Assembly: GCA_963969495.1 (NCBI GenBank)
Contig: OZ018324.1
Coordinates: 42,002,609-42,066,608 of the forward strand
From: Ceratothoa steindachneri
Taxonomy: Eukaryota; Arthropoda; Malacostraca; Isopoda; Cymothoidae
Reading direction: 5' to 3'
Length of the DNA stretch: 64,000 bases
The notes under the pieces: model-generated
The model's input: the letters and a program-made list of their open reading frames with translations, nothing else
Databases searched by the model: none
Told to the model about the DNA's origin: nothing
Shown: piece after piece, positions 1-12,699 of the stretch
Numbering within the stretch: position 1 is the first letter of the stretch
Layout of the letters: the number at the start of each line of letters is the position of its first letter
Position numbers and translations under genes: made by a program

Positions 1-827
1 CCCCCATTTACAGCCCCCTTTTCTGATGAACATTATGAGTTCATGCTTGACTATCTGGAAGGTGGTGTTGACGTTTTTCTGCCAGGCATAGAGGTTTGTT
101 TGGTATACGATATCCTCCAGGGGGCCCATAGTGAACATGTCCTGGAAGTATTCGAAGGTTGACCTAAGAGCATGAGGGGCAGGATGGGTAAAGTCAGGCA
201 GTGGAGGGTAGCTGATTTCCTCTTTCTTCCATGTCCTTTGTGGCACATCTTTCTGGGCTCTCCTAGCCTTCTTGGGAGCTGGTCCAGTTGCTTTATCTTT
301 ATCCTCACAGTCAATGATGTCCTCCTCTGGCATTGGCTGTGGCCTGACCCTGGTTACAGCGCCTGTGGACAACAAAGATGTGGTTCTTTACATCAAATGA
401 CTACACTTGTCCCTTTAAAAATAGCAGCAAAACAATCACTGCAACTATTTAAAAGCCACCCATTCAAATGACTCACAGCAAAACATGAATCTGTTTGGGC
501 TTTCATTTCAAGTCTGTGGCTCACAAATTAAATGCCAATGACATCACAGCACTTGGCCTTCTAAACATGGCACCAAAACAAATACTCCTACTCTTTAAAA
601 CATTAGTTTCATTGCTTACCTGAGATTGTCGGATTGAGATCATCGGGGAGGTTAAAGAGGAAGTCAGGGTCCAGGGTGTCGCAATCAAAGACCTTATCCA
701 GGGCGTCATCCTCCACCTCCATGTCGCTGTCGGAACAGGTGGGGGAAATCAGGAAGTGGGTGTGGGTGTTCTCTTCCCTCTGAGCCTTCTGTCTAGTCCT
801 CCTGGCCCCAGAGTAGAATGTCGAAGG
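1..827 (-). CDS. piggyBac transposase (PGBD-like), N-terminal exons
   Basis: This is a cut-and-paste transposase, or a protein derived from one, acting on DNA ends in the nucleus. Two exons are seen. Exon A runs 827 to 620, with an acceptor reading TTTCAG and a donor GTAAGC. Exon B runs 362 to the window edge, with an acceptor reading CCACAG. The 257-bp intron (363-619) is phase 1, and the joined frame has no stop or frameshift. Exon A encodes an acidic stretch (DMEVEDDALDKVFDCD, then DPDFLFNLPDD). Exon B encodes a basic linker (GPAPKKARRAQKD) and then STFEYFQDMFT and IVYQTNLYAWQ, which match the start of the DDE_Tnp_1_7 region of piggyBac proteins. The start codon should lie upstream of 850 in an exon I could not place. 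The DDD residues are off the window. It could be a live transposon gene or a young domesticated one; the nearby TTAA end favours a transposon. Confidence 0.75.
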
Positions 828-1569
828 CTGAAATGAGGAAGCATGGCATTAGTTAGGGCCATATTTATCTAAAAACACAATAATAATGCAGCATAACCTT
901 CATTAAAAGTAAATATAATGCAGTTAATCACAGAAAACACCAGTATTTTAAGGCCATATGCCACATGGGTCTCACACACAAACCAGATAAATGTTCCACA
1001 TAACCATAAATTCGTTTCACCATAAACAAATCACCATACATTTCGTTAAATAAGATGACTATAGCGGGCAGAAAGTCTCGTGCAGGACTAACATGGTTCC
1101 CCGTAGACCGGACACAGTATCCCGTACGGGACTGATATGGTTCCCCGTGAGCTAGGCAAAAATCCTGCGCGGGACACTCTCTTATTTCACCATCATTTTT
1201 CTCCAATTTCTTTTCACATTTTACGCTTTACACCCATATCACATTGGAACACATTTATTTGGCTATGTGCTATTAGATTTCTATGCATCTACCTCCATTA
1301 TTGCGGTCGTGGGCGGCGTGTGTGTCGGAATAACTCAAGGGAGATCTGGCTAGTACGGCGTCTGAGCAGATAATGCTTGTTTCTACCTGCGCTGGCCAAG
1401 CTCCCGCATGGGATAACGAGCTCTAATTAGTGCAGAACAATAGCCAAGGAGTTTGCTCATTGGCTGAAACCAACCCAAGCCGTCTACGCTATCAAAGTAT
1501 TGCACCACGTTTCGTCAAAAACGTGGTATTAAGTATCCCGTGTGAGCTAACTGCCCGCTAAAGGGTTAA
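1..1569 (-). mobile_element. piggyBac transposon, 5' part, leaving the window
   Basis: Read on the minus strand, the element starts at a TTAA at 1566-1569. This is followed by a terminal motif reading CCCTTTAGCGGGCAG, then a GC-rich subterminal region, then transposase exons at 827-620 and 362-1. PiggyBac elements insert at TTAA and commonly begin with CCC, so terminus and gene agree on the superfamily. Subterminal sequence at about 1066-1180 and 1520-1555 repeats the theme 'agcgggca' and 'gggatac'. A short hairpin (accacgt...acgtggt) lies at 1503-1527. The 3' end is outside the window. The superfamily call is firm from the protein; the end at 1566 is inferred from motif and distance. Confidence 0.75.
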
Positions 1570-1851
1570 TTGTATCGTATTAAGCTTATTTTTTTCACAA
1601 CATTTAAAAAAAAAAATGTTAAATCACTAATTGGAGAAACTGTACGCCGTGAATTGCTTTTTGGCTTAAAAATAGAGTGGCAATTACTGAGAAATAATGG
1701 ATTAAGGGATCCACAAAGAGATTAAATAATAGGATAGCATCTAATTTTTTTCGCTTATAGGATTAGTCAAATATGGAATAACTTACGGTTGTAAGAAGTT
1801 GAAAGCACCTCAGTTAACGTGTTTAAGAAGAGAATCTAAAAACATTACTTA

Positions 1852-1885
<34 letters not shown>

Positions 1886-2845
1886 TCAATGGATAATTTG
1901 TCGTCTACCTTGAACTTAAAAGTTTGTTCACTAGCTTCGCAGCACGTTTCTTCCGCTTGTCTTTTATATCTTCTGATAGAAGCTGGCCCTTTCTTATCTT
2001 CTATGAACACTATGGGATTTCTTCATCCATTAACTTCCGGCTGATATTCTGCCCTCCCTTGTCCTTGGCTCGGAAGCTCATTGACCTGATTGATGGTTGT
2101 CAATGAACGCCTGGATCACTGCAAAAATATCTGTCGTTTATTTCGTCCCAGAACCATTAAAGTGAGATTTTTGAGCATCAGTATTCTCGCAATCACAGCT
2201 TAACTCCTAAAACTCTCCCCTGATCCTCTGCACCTTCTTCGGATTGAGACATAACCACTCTGATAACTTCGTATTGTAGCTCCTGGCGTTAATTCTCGCA
2301 GCTCATCTTGCCTTTTCAAAATTATTTGATGAATAAAGGAGAAAATTATCTTCAACCCATAAGATAAGGGAAGACTAACTTCGAGGCTTTCCTATTTAAT
2401 AACATCTAATCAAGGAGTCTAAATAATTTTCTGACCCATTTCTTGCTATTAGACTCAATCCAGCAAAATATGCTGTAAAAGCACGATTTAACTTGAGATT
2501 TAAGCTATTCCAAAGTTTTAATTATTAATTAAAATATAAATAAAACGTTTGTAAGGGGAGACGTGTAAAGAAAGTGCTGAATATTCCGGAAGTCGAAATA
2601 TGTGGAAGATATATATTCCTGCCGATCATTTTACGAGCATTGAGTCCAGAACAGTACTTAACAGGGGTAATTTTTGTCCTAATACGACGAAGCTGATACC
2701 CCCTTGTGATAGTCTCGTCCAAAGAATCTTCTTAATTGTTATAGTCACGATTCCGTCAGAAAAATTTATTAGCTTAAGAAACTCACATTCTATTGGTGTT
2801 GCTACTGTGAAAGTCAGTTGTTTGAGTATTTTAAGTCTAACAAAG
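1570..2845. other. AT-rich intergenic DNA with a short (TA)n
   Basis: I see no supported gene here. A (TA)n run lies at 1854-1883. The short open frames are not conserved-looking and read through AT-rich sequence. Confidence 0.6.
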
Positions 2846-2849
2846 AGAC

Positions 2850-3141
2850 TTATTTTCTGTAACAAAGTCAAATCATTTATTGGAGTTCAGCTCGTAGACT
2901 ATGACCAGACAGAATGGCGTATTTACATCGATTCATCAAGCAGGGTGCTTCTCTTACACTAGGTCACTCAGTGCACCTTACAGAGAGATACAACTTAAAG
3001 TATCTGTTTGCTGTGTTGAAGTACAAAAATCGCAAAAAAATGATGTATAAAGACCTGAAAGTATACACCAAACACCACTGCTTCTTTAGTCCGTGGGACA
3101 GAAGAGCAGACAAGCAGCGCTATAAGCAACGCAAGACCTGA
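2850..3141 (+). pseudogene. Relic of 'LWDSR'-family putative transposase
   Basis: Two frames joined by a frameshift near 2960 resemble the same protein found intact-ordered at 42.87-44.4 kb. The first reads EWRIYIDSSSRVLLLH. The second reads LGHSVHLTERY, then MYKDLKVYTKHHCFFSPWD and RRADKQRYKQRKT. I know this protein only as a multi-copy, uncharacterised family in invertebrate genomes. Its usual blocks are W-R-L/I-F/Y-IDSS, followed by G/K-DLKV and a PCFLCLWDSRAD block. Here the CxxC is reduced to C-F-F-S. The piece covers only the middle of the protein. I see no inverted termini around it, so it is probably a dead fragment. Confidence 0.6.
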
Positions 3142-3671
3142 AATGGATCAAATTGATGCACTTTTTATTGCATCCAATTTTTAACCTAAGAAAGATTCTA
3201 CATTCTTTACTGCACATAAAAATAAGACTAATAAAGAATTTTGCCGGAAGAGTAAACAAAAAAAATGAAGTTTTGACTTTTCGATAGAAGAAACATGAAG
3301 TATAATTTGTTTTTCACAAATTATTTTATGTACGTTTACATTATCTAATTACTTCCTCGAAAGATCTTTGATAATTTATTGAATTTTTTGAATCATAATG
3401 TAAATTCTAAAGAAAAGTTTGTAAATAAGACTAGTAAATGAAAAGAACTCGGGTAACAATAAAAATAGGGGACGAGAGTGGGCAATTTTTCTTAATATGT
3501 GGAACCTCACTGTGATCAGATATGGGATTTTTAACTTATTCAAACGGTTAAAAGAGACAGACATTTGTATTTCAAGAATCTGAATTACCCTGCTCGGATA
3601 AATATAAAGACCACACCTCATAAATAACACAATGAACTTGCTCAGGCGAAAGGCAAGGAGCGCCAGACAAA

Positions 3672-3723
3672 TTGCCTTGCAAGGCAAAGTAAACCCTGTG
3701 ACCAGGCAAGCTCCTTGCCTGGT
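3672..3723. repeat. Two short perfect palindromes
   Basis: TTGCCTTGCAAGGCAA at 3672-3687 is a perfect palindrome. ACCAGGCAAG at 3701-3710 is mirrored by CTTGCCTGGT ending at 3723. Both share the theme 'caaggca', which also occurs at about 3650-3660. The cluster could be a small foldback remnant. Confidence 0.6.
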
Positions 3724-3837
3724 CCATCCAAGATAGATAAAATACATTCGCTTTCCAAACACATAAATAATAAGAGAGTAGAATGAACCTAACTGCTTCC
3801 ACAATGGCTCTTTAATGACTCGCAGCCTCAAGTTCTG

Positions 3838-4315
3838 TGGGCGAATGAGAAGTTGTTCACTGTACAAGCCACTACTTCATAAAGAATGAACGTATTTGGA
3901 CAGAAAATAAAGATGCGTTTCCAGTTGCACATGGAAATTGTCCAAAAAGAGAGTAGCTTCGGTGATGTTGTGGGTGGGAGTAACCTCATCGGGCCAAAAA
4001 CACCTTCCATCTTCATTCAAGCCACTTCATACACAACAAAAGAAATTATCAAGCCTATTGAGAGGCCAATTTTCAAGGGGTGTTGGCCAAAGAAACTTTG
4101 GTCCCCAACTTCATCAGATTTGAACTCAATCGCCAATATAGTGTATGTGATGGTTGAAAAGAATGCTTTTCTCAATATCAACAAATTGTCAACAATCTGA
4201 GGTGTATACTAGAATAATGTTGGAAGAATATATCAGCCGAAACCCTGCGCGTCACTTGCTCTAAGGTCATACTTAGACTTCATCGTGGTATCGACGCAAA
4301 AGTAAATCCAATATA
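3838..4315 (+). pseudogene. mariner-like transposase relic (C-terminal half)
   Basis: Broken frames show, in order, NEKLFTVQA, a VGG(V)TS..GPKTPSIFI block, a WPKKLWSPTSSDLNSIAN block, and a terminal piece SAETLRVTCSKVILRLHRG. The WP..PSSPDLNPLD-like block and the preceding V-W-x-G-V-T-S block are typical of the catalytic domain of IS630/Tc1/mariner transposases. The third catalytic region is altered (DLNSIAN instead of DLNPLD/IE). At least two frame changes and stops are present, so it cannot be active. It belongs to a different mariner lineage from those at 15.6, 41.5 and 60.8 kb. Confidence 0.6.
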
Positions 4316-4319
4316 TTAG

Positions 4320-5825
<1,506 letters not shown>

Positions 5826-5852
5826 GAATATCACGACTATAGGTGAAAATGG

Positions 5853-5974
5853 GAGGAGGAAGTAAAAACCCGGAAAATACACTGAAGTTCATTATTGACG
5901 TTTCGCCGTTGGCTTCTTCAGAAACGTCAATAAAGAACTTTAGTGTATTTTCCGGGTTTTACTTCCTCCTCCCT
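5853..5974. repeat. Long near-perfect inverted repeat (120-bp hairpin)
   Basis: The left arm, from GGGAGGAGGAAGT at 5850 to TGACGTTTC near 5904, is mirrored by the right arm from GAAACGTCA at 5921 to ACTTCCTCCTCCC ending near 5973. There are only a few mismatches or single-base gaps across ~53 bp. The loop of ~17 bp carries the hammerhead-like stem II on the minus strand. The arms sit between (TA)n at 5729-5821 and (CA)n(TA)n at 5977-6021. The layout resembles a terminal structure of a Penelope-like element without its body. Confidence 0.8.
5899..5921 (-). ncRNA. Hammerhead-ribozyme-like core (Penelope type)
   Basis: On the minus strand the motif reads CTGAAGA, then a short stem GCC-AAC-GGC, then GAAACG. 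This fits the hammerhead consensus CUGANGA - stem II - GAAA, followed by GUC, a cleavable triplet. Hammerheads with very short stem III are known in Penelope-like retroelements. The caveat is that the flanks (GACGTTTC and GAAACGTC) can also pair with each other as a plain hairpin, and stem I is not clearly formed. The call is inference from the primary motif. Confidence 0.4.
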
Positions 5975-5976
5975 TT

Positions 5977-5978
5977 CT

Positions 5979-6020
<42 letters not shown>

Positions 6021-6021
6021 A
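5977..6021. repeat. (CA)n followed by (TA)n microsatellite
   Basis: About 12 CA units run directly into about 9 TA units. Confidence 0.95.
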
Positions 6022-9000
6022 TTGAGGTTATAATGTCAATATTGCAGCTAGATATGCATTCATTAAGCCCTCTGAAGAGGCACTTCGCTCATACATTAAA
6101 GGACAAATACGCCAACGTCTCTAACATCATAACCAAATATCTACGTGTTCATTCGTCGTTTCATGCGTTATTCTGCAATCGAAGAGAATGAAAAATTCAT
6201 ATAATCCACTTTAGGTCCGCATACAAAAAAACGTATTAACACGTAAACTTTTGTTTATGTTAGAAACGAGTTCGAGAAAGTGTACCGCTGGGCTCGAGTC
6301 AAAGGTATCATAAAATTACAAAACAAGGCATGCGATAATCATATTTAAGGGAATAGAGATGGAAAAGTGGGCGGGAAGCCCACCCTCCGTCGTCTTCTTT
6401 GTTTTGTCAGTTACTATTTTTATCACATGCTTATATTTGATGTCACTTACCTTTTTTAATTTTATGACGTCTCTTACCCGAGAGTAGCTCTGCTCTTTCT
6501 CGATCTCATATTTTATCTCCTCATCTAGGTTTTCCCACCCACATGGCTCTATTTGCCTGCTTTTACGTGCTATGGGTGTTTAGCTTTAAGTTGTTGTCGC
6601 CTTTTCACACAGAGTACATCAACATCTTTCTTGGTTTAACATAGAATGAGAAGCCCCTCTGAATACATTATCTATCTTGGGTTTTTGTTAGCCCCTGAGT
6701 ACGCGTAAATAAATCCATTTAGATCAGTCTATCAGCTCGAAAAATCGTGTCTTCACAACCATAATTATCCATAAGATATTTACTAATTAATTATATCTCT
6801 ACACGTGAATAGTTAGCCTACTATTTACAAGTTATGTACAGGGCCAGAATAGCCCCGAAATTTGAGACGAGCTAAAATCTGGCTTATGGTAGGTGCTGTC
6901 TTATTCCAATTGTGTCGTATCAGAGGTACTACCTGCTTATCTAGAGCCTATTTCTATCAGTTTTTGCTCCCACCGCCTCGCACACAAGGCTGTCGTATCC
7001 CTTTCATGCTCACGGTTGCTCGGGAAGATTTTCACGGTTAAGTTTATCTCCTGTGTGCAAAGATATGTAAGAAAACTTGAGCTTCCCTATTAGAAAGACC
7101 TAAGATTGAAGAGATGGAAAAAGGTCGAATCTCGCCTGGTATCGAAACATCATTCTAGTCGTAAAGGCTACTAATGTACCAGAACTGTTTAAATTGAGAT
7201 TCTTGATAAAGAATCTTAAAATTCTGCATCCAGCGCACCAAGGAAAAATGTGTCTTTATGTCGCAATAACAAGAGAAATAACCGTAGATAGTCATGGGTG
7301 AGTGCAATGGTTAATAAGAAATTGGTTAGAATGAAGTAGAAAAATTATTTATAAGAGTGTGGTGAATAGCCAGCCATCTCCTGTTTGATCTCCTCCAATA
7401 CATATTTTTTGGTTTCAACAAAGGGGAATAGAGTTAGGCGGGTACATTATGGAGTAGAGTGATCCCCTATTTTTATCATAACCTGCCAGTGATTTGCCCA
7501 ATGTCTAGTGAATACGTGCAATATCTCCAGGCTCGGTACCTTCGGTAGTGAACTAGAGAGGGTACCCCCTTTCGGGGCCATTTTATATACAATGGAGGCT
7601 AGCACTGAGGGCATAGCGGCTGTTGAAGGAAAAAGTAGATGGGATAATTGGAGGAAAAAATCGGTGCAAGAAGGAAAACAGGGAAAGAACCACTTTCGTC
7701 AGGTTCGTTAAAAGAGTTCAAGCCAACCCTGTGAGAGGGATGTTCCCTATTTGGCTCCGGTCGGGAGGAGGTATTATTTTCCTCCAAGTATCATGTGTAA
7801 GAGTCACACGCCGTGTATAATTGGAAGCTCGTTTACTTCCAGTCGCAGAAGTCTTTTTCTTACATTTAGCAAATATCAAAATTAAAAGGTTTGAAAAAGT
7901 TATACTCATTGGAATTTCAAACATTAATTATATCATCTTGTTGAATTTAATTTCATGTCCTTAGTTATCGTCTACGCGATATTTTGAAACAATTGATAAA
8001 ATTTTTAAAAAAAGGATATGAGAATTCAAGCAAGAATTTTGCTCCTTCAATTTCGCAATTTTACTTAAATCAATTCAAGCCAAAAAAATGAGTTTTGTAA
8101 TGGGTATCCATGAAATATGCAACCGGTAGAGATTCATCACAATCAGCCCATTTCATGCCACTGCTGGTTAATGGCCTCCCGAAAGAACCTTTAACTGATT
8201 ACGATCCAGCGCTTGAGTTTGCTCTACGTTATTACTACCCACTTCACCATTGAACGTCATCTTCTGCGTCTCGATGTATAAAGGGTTACAGTTTGAGATT
8301 TTCTTGTTCAACTTGTGTCGATTCTTCTAGCAATGTATCCTTCGCATTTCCAATTCAGAACTTGTGTTCTTTCTACTTTCTCTATCAACTGTGAATGCAA
8401 TGCACTCATTTTATTACCTATGACTTATTTTTAACTTGTATTGTTCTTTTCTTCCCTGAGTTGTCATCAGTTATTGGCTCCTTTTTGTGCTGAGTGTCAT
8501 ATATGGTTATGATGTAATGATTAAGTTCTTTGCGTTTTGTGCATAGGTGCGTGTCGCTACTGAATATGTAGTTAAAGTTTCCTACTGTTTTAAGTTTCCT
8601 TTCTCATTCACCCAACAGCAGTATCAAACTGTGCTTGTATACTTTATTAATATAACTGATCTAAAATATGATCAGTAATCCTCGCTTTTCTTCAAAACTA
8701 TTGCTCATAATTTTCGTCTTTGAATAATTCATTTTCTTTTCCCCTGTCAGTTTAGCTTCTGATAATCAGCCATAATTGGCTGTAATTTTTATAGAATGTG
8801 GCAAATACTTCTGCTATAAGTAAAGCGAAGGTGACCTAATTACTTTCCATTAATTCTAGATCCCTTTTTCCCATTTATAAAGATTTAAAACCTCATTAAG
8901 GACTGTTGTAAAATCGTGGTAAAAATTAGTATCTAATCTATTAATCTTTTGAGTTTCTATGTTTTTATTGAACGAGTAAAATCTAAATGGTGATGTTGCA

Positions 9001-11654
9001 TTACTGTTTTGCTAGAGGGAATGTCGATGTAAGTTCCATTAGTTCCTTATTTCTGTAGATCTTTTGAAATAAATCACTGTTTACTGAGTAAAAGTTTTTT
9101 TTCAGTCTACGACGACCATACAGAACGGTATTTCGTATTGATCATAAGTATGTACTCTAGCTACCAATGGAATATTCTTTCTTTTTTATAGCTGAATTCA
9201 TTGAGATGTATCTGTTAGTCAGTTTTACTTTTTTTAAGTATCTTGTTTTCTGCTGATAAGAGAATGATAGGCTTTTACTTGTTCAATTCTTCCTTATCAT
9301 CTCTTTAGAAAAGGAGTTGATCATTTCATGGTTAAACGTACTTTCCATTAAACAATTTGTGTAAAATTCAGCAAGTAAGTCAGCATAGCATTCACCACCT
9401 GCCGTTATAAATTTGAATATTACACCTCCTATTCCGGCGCATTAGCATTTTACATGTTCTTAAATACGTGAAAATATCCGTTTTTATTGATGAAGATTTT
9501 CCTCATATTCTAATTTTATAATGCAAAAGCTAAATAGGGCACATTTCGTAGAAGGTGGGTAAGCTGGGAAGAAAGTCGCGAATATAGTGAAAGTGCAAAG
9601 GTGTGACAGATATGTTGCCCTTGTTTCTCGTGCGGACTTGCTTGGGACTGGAAGAGCACGAAGTCGTCAAGATGGCAGTTCCAGCATGGTTGTTCATAGT
9701 GTACCTGAAAAGCTCTTTGGGTCTGGGTGGGCAAGAAAAATTGCATCTTGCCATCAATCAAAACTTATTTTTTATGTTTTTGGTTTGTTTATGAAAACCA
9801 TTCAAAGTTGACACGAATCTACACTTAGTTTCCAAGTGTATAATTCACATGTTGATGAGGATGTTTTTCCCTTGTCTTTGGCAAATTTTGAGACACCTGT
9901 CACTAATGGACCATTTAAGTTGACGTAACACTCAACTGATATTTGTGAGATATATTTGTCTGCCAGAAGACCAAAGATAGATAAAATAATATTTAGATGG
10001 TCCATACTATGTATTTATCACTCATAATGTCCATTTTCCGCTGGAATAATAATAACTTTTCATTCATGTTATATAACAGTGAGTGTGGAATTTGTGTTGT
10101 TGGTTTCTTTAGGATAGCTTTATTACAAAACACAATAATTGTGAAATAATACGGTATTTATTAACATGCTAATAGTATTTTAATATCTTCTAAAAGCACA
10201 AACCAGAATAAAAAAACAACAATAAAAGTAAAGACAAGTACATAGTTTTATTAACTTCAATAAAAAACAAACCAACGCTTCTTCGACAGAGAGTGTTGAA
10301 GATAGAACAGGTGAACGCGTGTGGAAGATATAGAGTTTCAGCCCCTCCTACAGGCATGGAGAATGAAGGGCATGTAACTAGATGCGTTGTTGCCTGGATG
10401 GAACGCAATCTACCAGATGCTACCTCAAGCATGGTTACGCATATTACGCCTCCCTCCAACGCAGACAAGAAGAAGACGAGTTTTCGGTTGGGTTGGGTAG
10501 AAAAACAGAAGATAAAAGATTATTTCCATTAAGTAAATCACACTAATCTTTCAGTAGAATTATACTGACGGAGAGAAATTTGAAGCTCGAGATTCAATGT
10601 AGCTCGAAACATTTTTAAAGAAAAGTTAAAGAAAGTTACTTCAATAACTTTTACCCTCATATATAAGCAAAATTTAATAACTCATATAAAACACTATGAA
10701 TTAAGAAAGGGTAGCAAATGTTACATAAAGATTACCTCAGAATCCAGTCGTCTAACACGATTATGTATTTGCCAGAAAGCGTCACAATGTTTTACTTGTA
10801 TTTTTATTACCTATATAGGAGCATTACCCATGACTCTAAATACTATTATATGCAGTATGCAACATCAAAGGATACACAAGTGTCACATGAATGGCTCTTA
10901 TTCCCCTACTTCGAATTTCGTTAAGAAAGCGAAAGTGAGCCATCAATAGCAAATAGACTTCGATATTGCAAATTTATTGGATCTAGATATCGAGGTGTTT
11001 TATTTCGTTTATACATATATTTTCGCATCGACTGAAACAACTTATATTCTGAAATTAAGTAGAATATTCATATTTTTTATTCTCAATCTAAAAAAACCCA
11101 TAAATTATAGCTTTATATTATATTTTGTACTTATTTAACTGGAAACTTTGAGCTTGTTTCAGGGGTATTGGGTAGAGCTGCATTTTTTTAAGTGAATAAT
11201 ATCCGATATATATTTCTCGGACTTTAGATCAATGAAATTCATCATGTTTTTATATGAGTATATATTTGCCTCAGTTCACATTTAGATGCGGGACAAAAAT
11301 TGATTTGGTTAATTTTGCATTGGCTAATGACATATTAGCTTTTAAATGGATAATCTGTCTCATCGCCGAATTCATATAGGTTCTGTGAGCTAAATTCGAT
11401 GAATATATATCGAATTGCAACATATTTAGTGTTAACTTATTAGAGCCTGAAGTTAAAGTTTCGAAGGATTGTAGAAAATTTTGATAAATGGGTTCGTAAT
11501 GGCACAAAAATGGTCTAGAAGAGTTTTATTAAAAAAATAATTAGTATAGGAATTAAAGGTGAGGCCTTTACTGGCCCCTTCGGCATTTGGACTCAATAAA
11601 TTTTAATCAAAAACAAAAGTTACACGAGACTTGATTTGGAATTACTTAGCATAG

Positions 11655-11655
<1 letters not shown>
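6022..11655. other. 5.6 kb with no recognisable gene
   Basis: I searched both strands and see no transposon or host-gene motif. Short open frames at 7508-7820, 9516-9811 and 10293-10532 are under 95 codons, overlap in several frames and match nothing I know. The 10293-10468 stretch is more GC-rich than its surroundings and could be a decayed coding remnant. Confidence 0.5.

Positions 11656-11659
<4 letters not shown>

Positions 11660-11699
<40 letters not shown>
11660..11699. repeat. (TA)n microsatellite
   Basis: About 17 TA units with one interruption. Confidence 0.9.
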
Positions 11700-11821
11700 C
11701 ATGGCGTTCACTATAAAGAGTACTGAAATGTCTCTATCATCTTCGGTGAACGCGTTCATGACTTACAAACCAGATGCTATAGTCGCATGATTGGGGAGGA
11801 TGGCCATGATTCTGACGTCGT

Positions 11822-12690
11822 TGCAGTCTCCGTTCTCTACACTCCTAGATGTATTTAGCTCGCTGAAGCTCCAAAACTGCCACTCTTTCTTTCACTAGTG
11901 AGCGCCAGTTATTCCGATCTTGGGCGTCCGTCTGCCAAGTGTCTGGAAGCATTTTACAGTTCTTAAGGTTAGACCTTAGGCTGTCTTTGTAACGCTTTTT
12001 CGGCGCCCCAACGTTTTGGTCGTCGTGGCATAGCTCAGAGTAGAATATCTTATTTGATAGACGGTTATTGCCCATTCTCACTACTTGGCCAGCCCAACGG
12101 AGTTGTCTTTTCACGATCATAGATTCTATCCTAGGACAGCCAGCCTCCTGCAAAATGCTAAAGTTTGTTCGAAGATCTTTCCATTTGATTTCCAAAATGG
12201 ATATTAAGTTTCTTTGATAAAAAATTTCAAGGTCTTGGATATGCTTGCGGTATGTTGTCCCGGACTCCGATGCGTAGAGCAGTGTGTTGATAACAATTGT
12301 TCTGTACACCATAATCCTGGTTTCAACTCGAATGATGTGATTCTCGAACACCCCTTTGCTAAGTTTACCGAAAACAGCCGTCGACATTCTGATGCAATTT
12401 TTGATTTCTTATGTCGATGTAATATTTTTAGAAAGATAAATACCAAGATATGCAAATTAGTCTACGCATTCCTACAGCTTCACCTTAGATTTCGATCACC
12501 GGCTGATTTAACCGGACATTCACAGATAAATCTAGTTTTTATGTTGGCTTTTGCGAATTCTGTGACCGAAGTTTGTAGTTCGTCTTCGCCTTGAGCCACG
12601 ATAGAGTTATCGTCTGCATATTGAAGCTCTACGATTGCTGTGAAGCTAATTTGAGTGAGAAATGCAAACAAAAATATAAATTAAAATCAC
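11822..12690 (-). pseudogene. LINE (non-LTR) reverse transcriptase, C-terminal relic
   Basis: Read from 12690 down, the first recognisable piece is ELQYADDNSIVAQGEDELQ, the YADD catalytic box of a reverse transcriptase. After a frame change comes a long open stretch (12387-11845, 180 codons). It starts FGKLSKGVFENHIIRVETR and contains LLYASESGTTYRKHIQDLE, ILEIKWKDLRTN, RQLRWAGQVVRMGN and VGAPKKRYKDSL. The order matches the palm-thumb and C-terminal domain of a widespread LINE pol (with the WAGHVVRM and GxPxxRYKD motifs). The 5' part of pol and the endonuclease are missing, as in ordinary 5' truncation. The clade is uncertain. Confidence 0.7.
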
Positions 12691-12699
12691 TGGTGAGCC

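Noticed and set aside
1940..2010. Hammerhead-like GAAACGTG near the (TA)n at 1.86 kb
   Set aside because: CAGAAGA and GAAACG are present on the minus strand, but the sequence between them forms no stem II.
11695..11790. A fourth hammerhead-like motif next to the (TA)n at 11.66-11.70 kb
   Set aside because: It has a CTGAAATG stretch and inverted GTTCAC/GTGAAC words but no GAAAC box.
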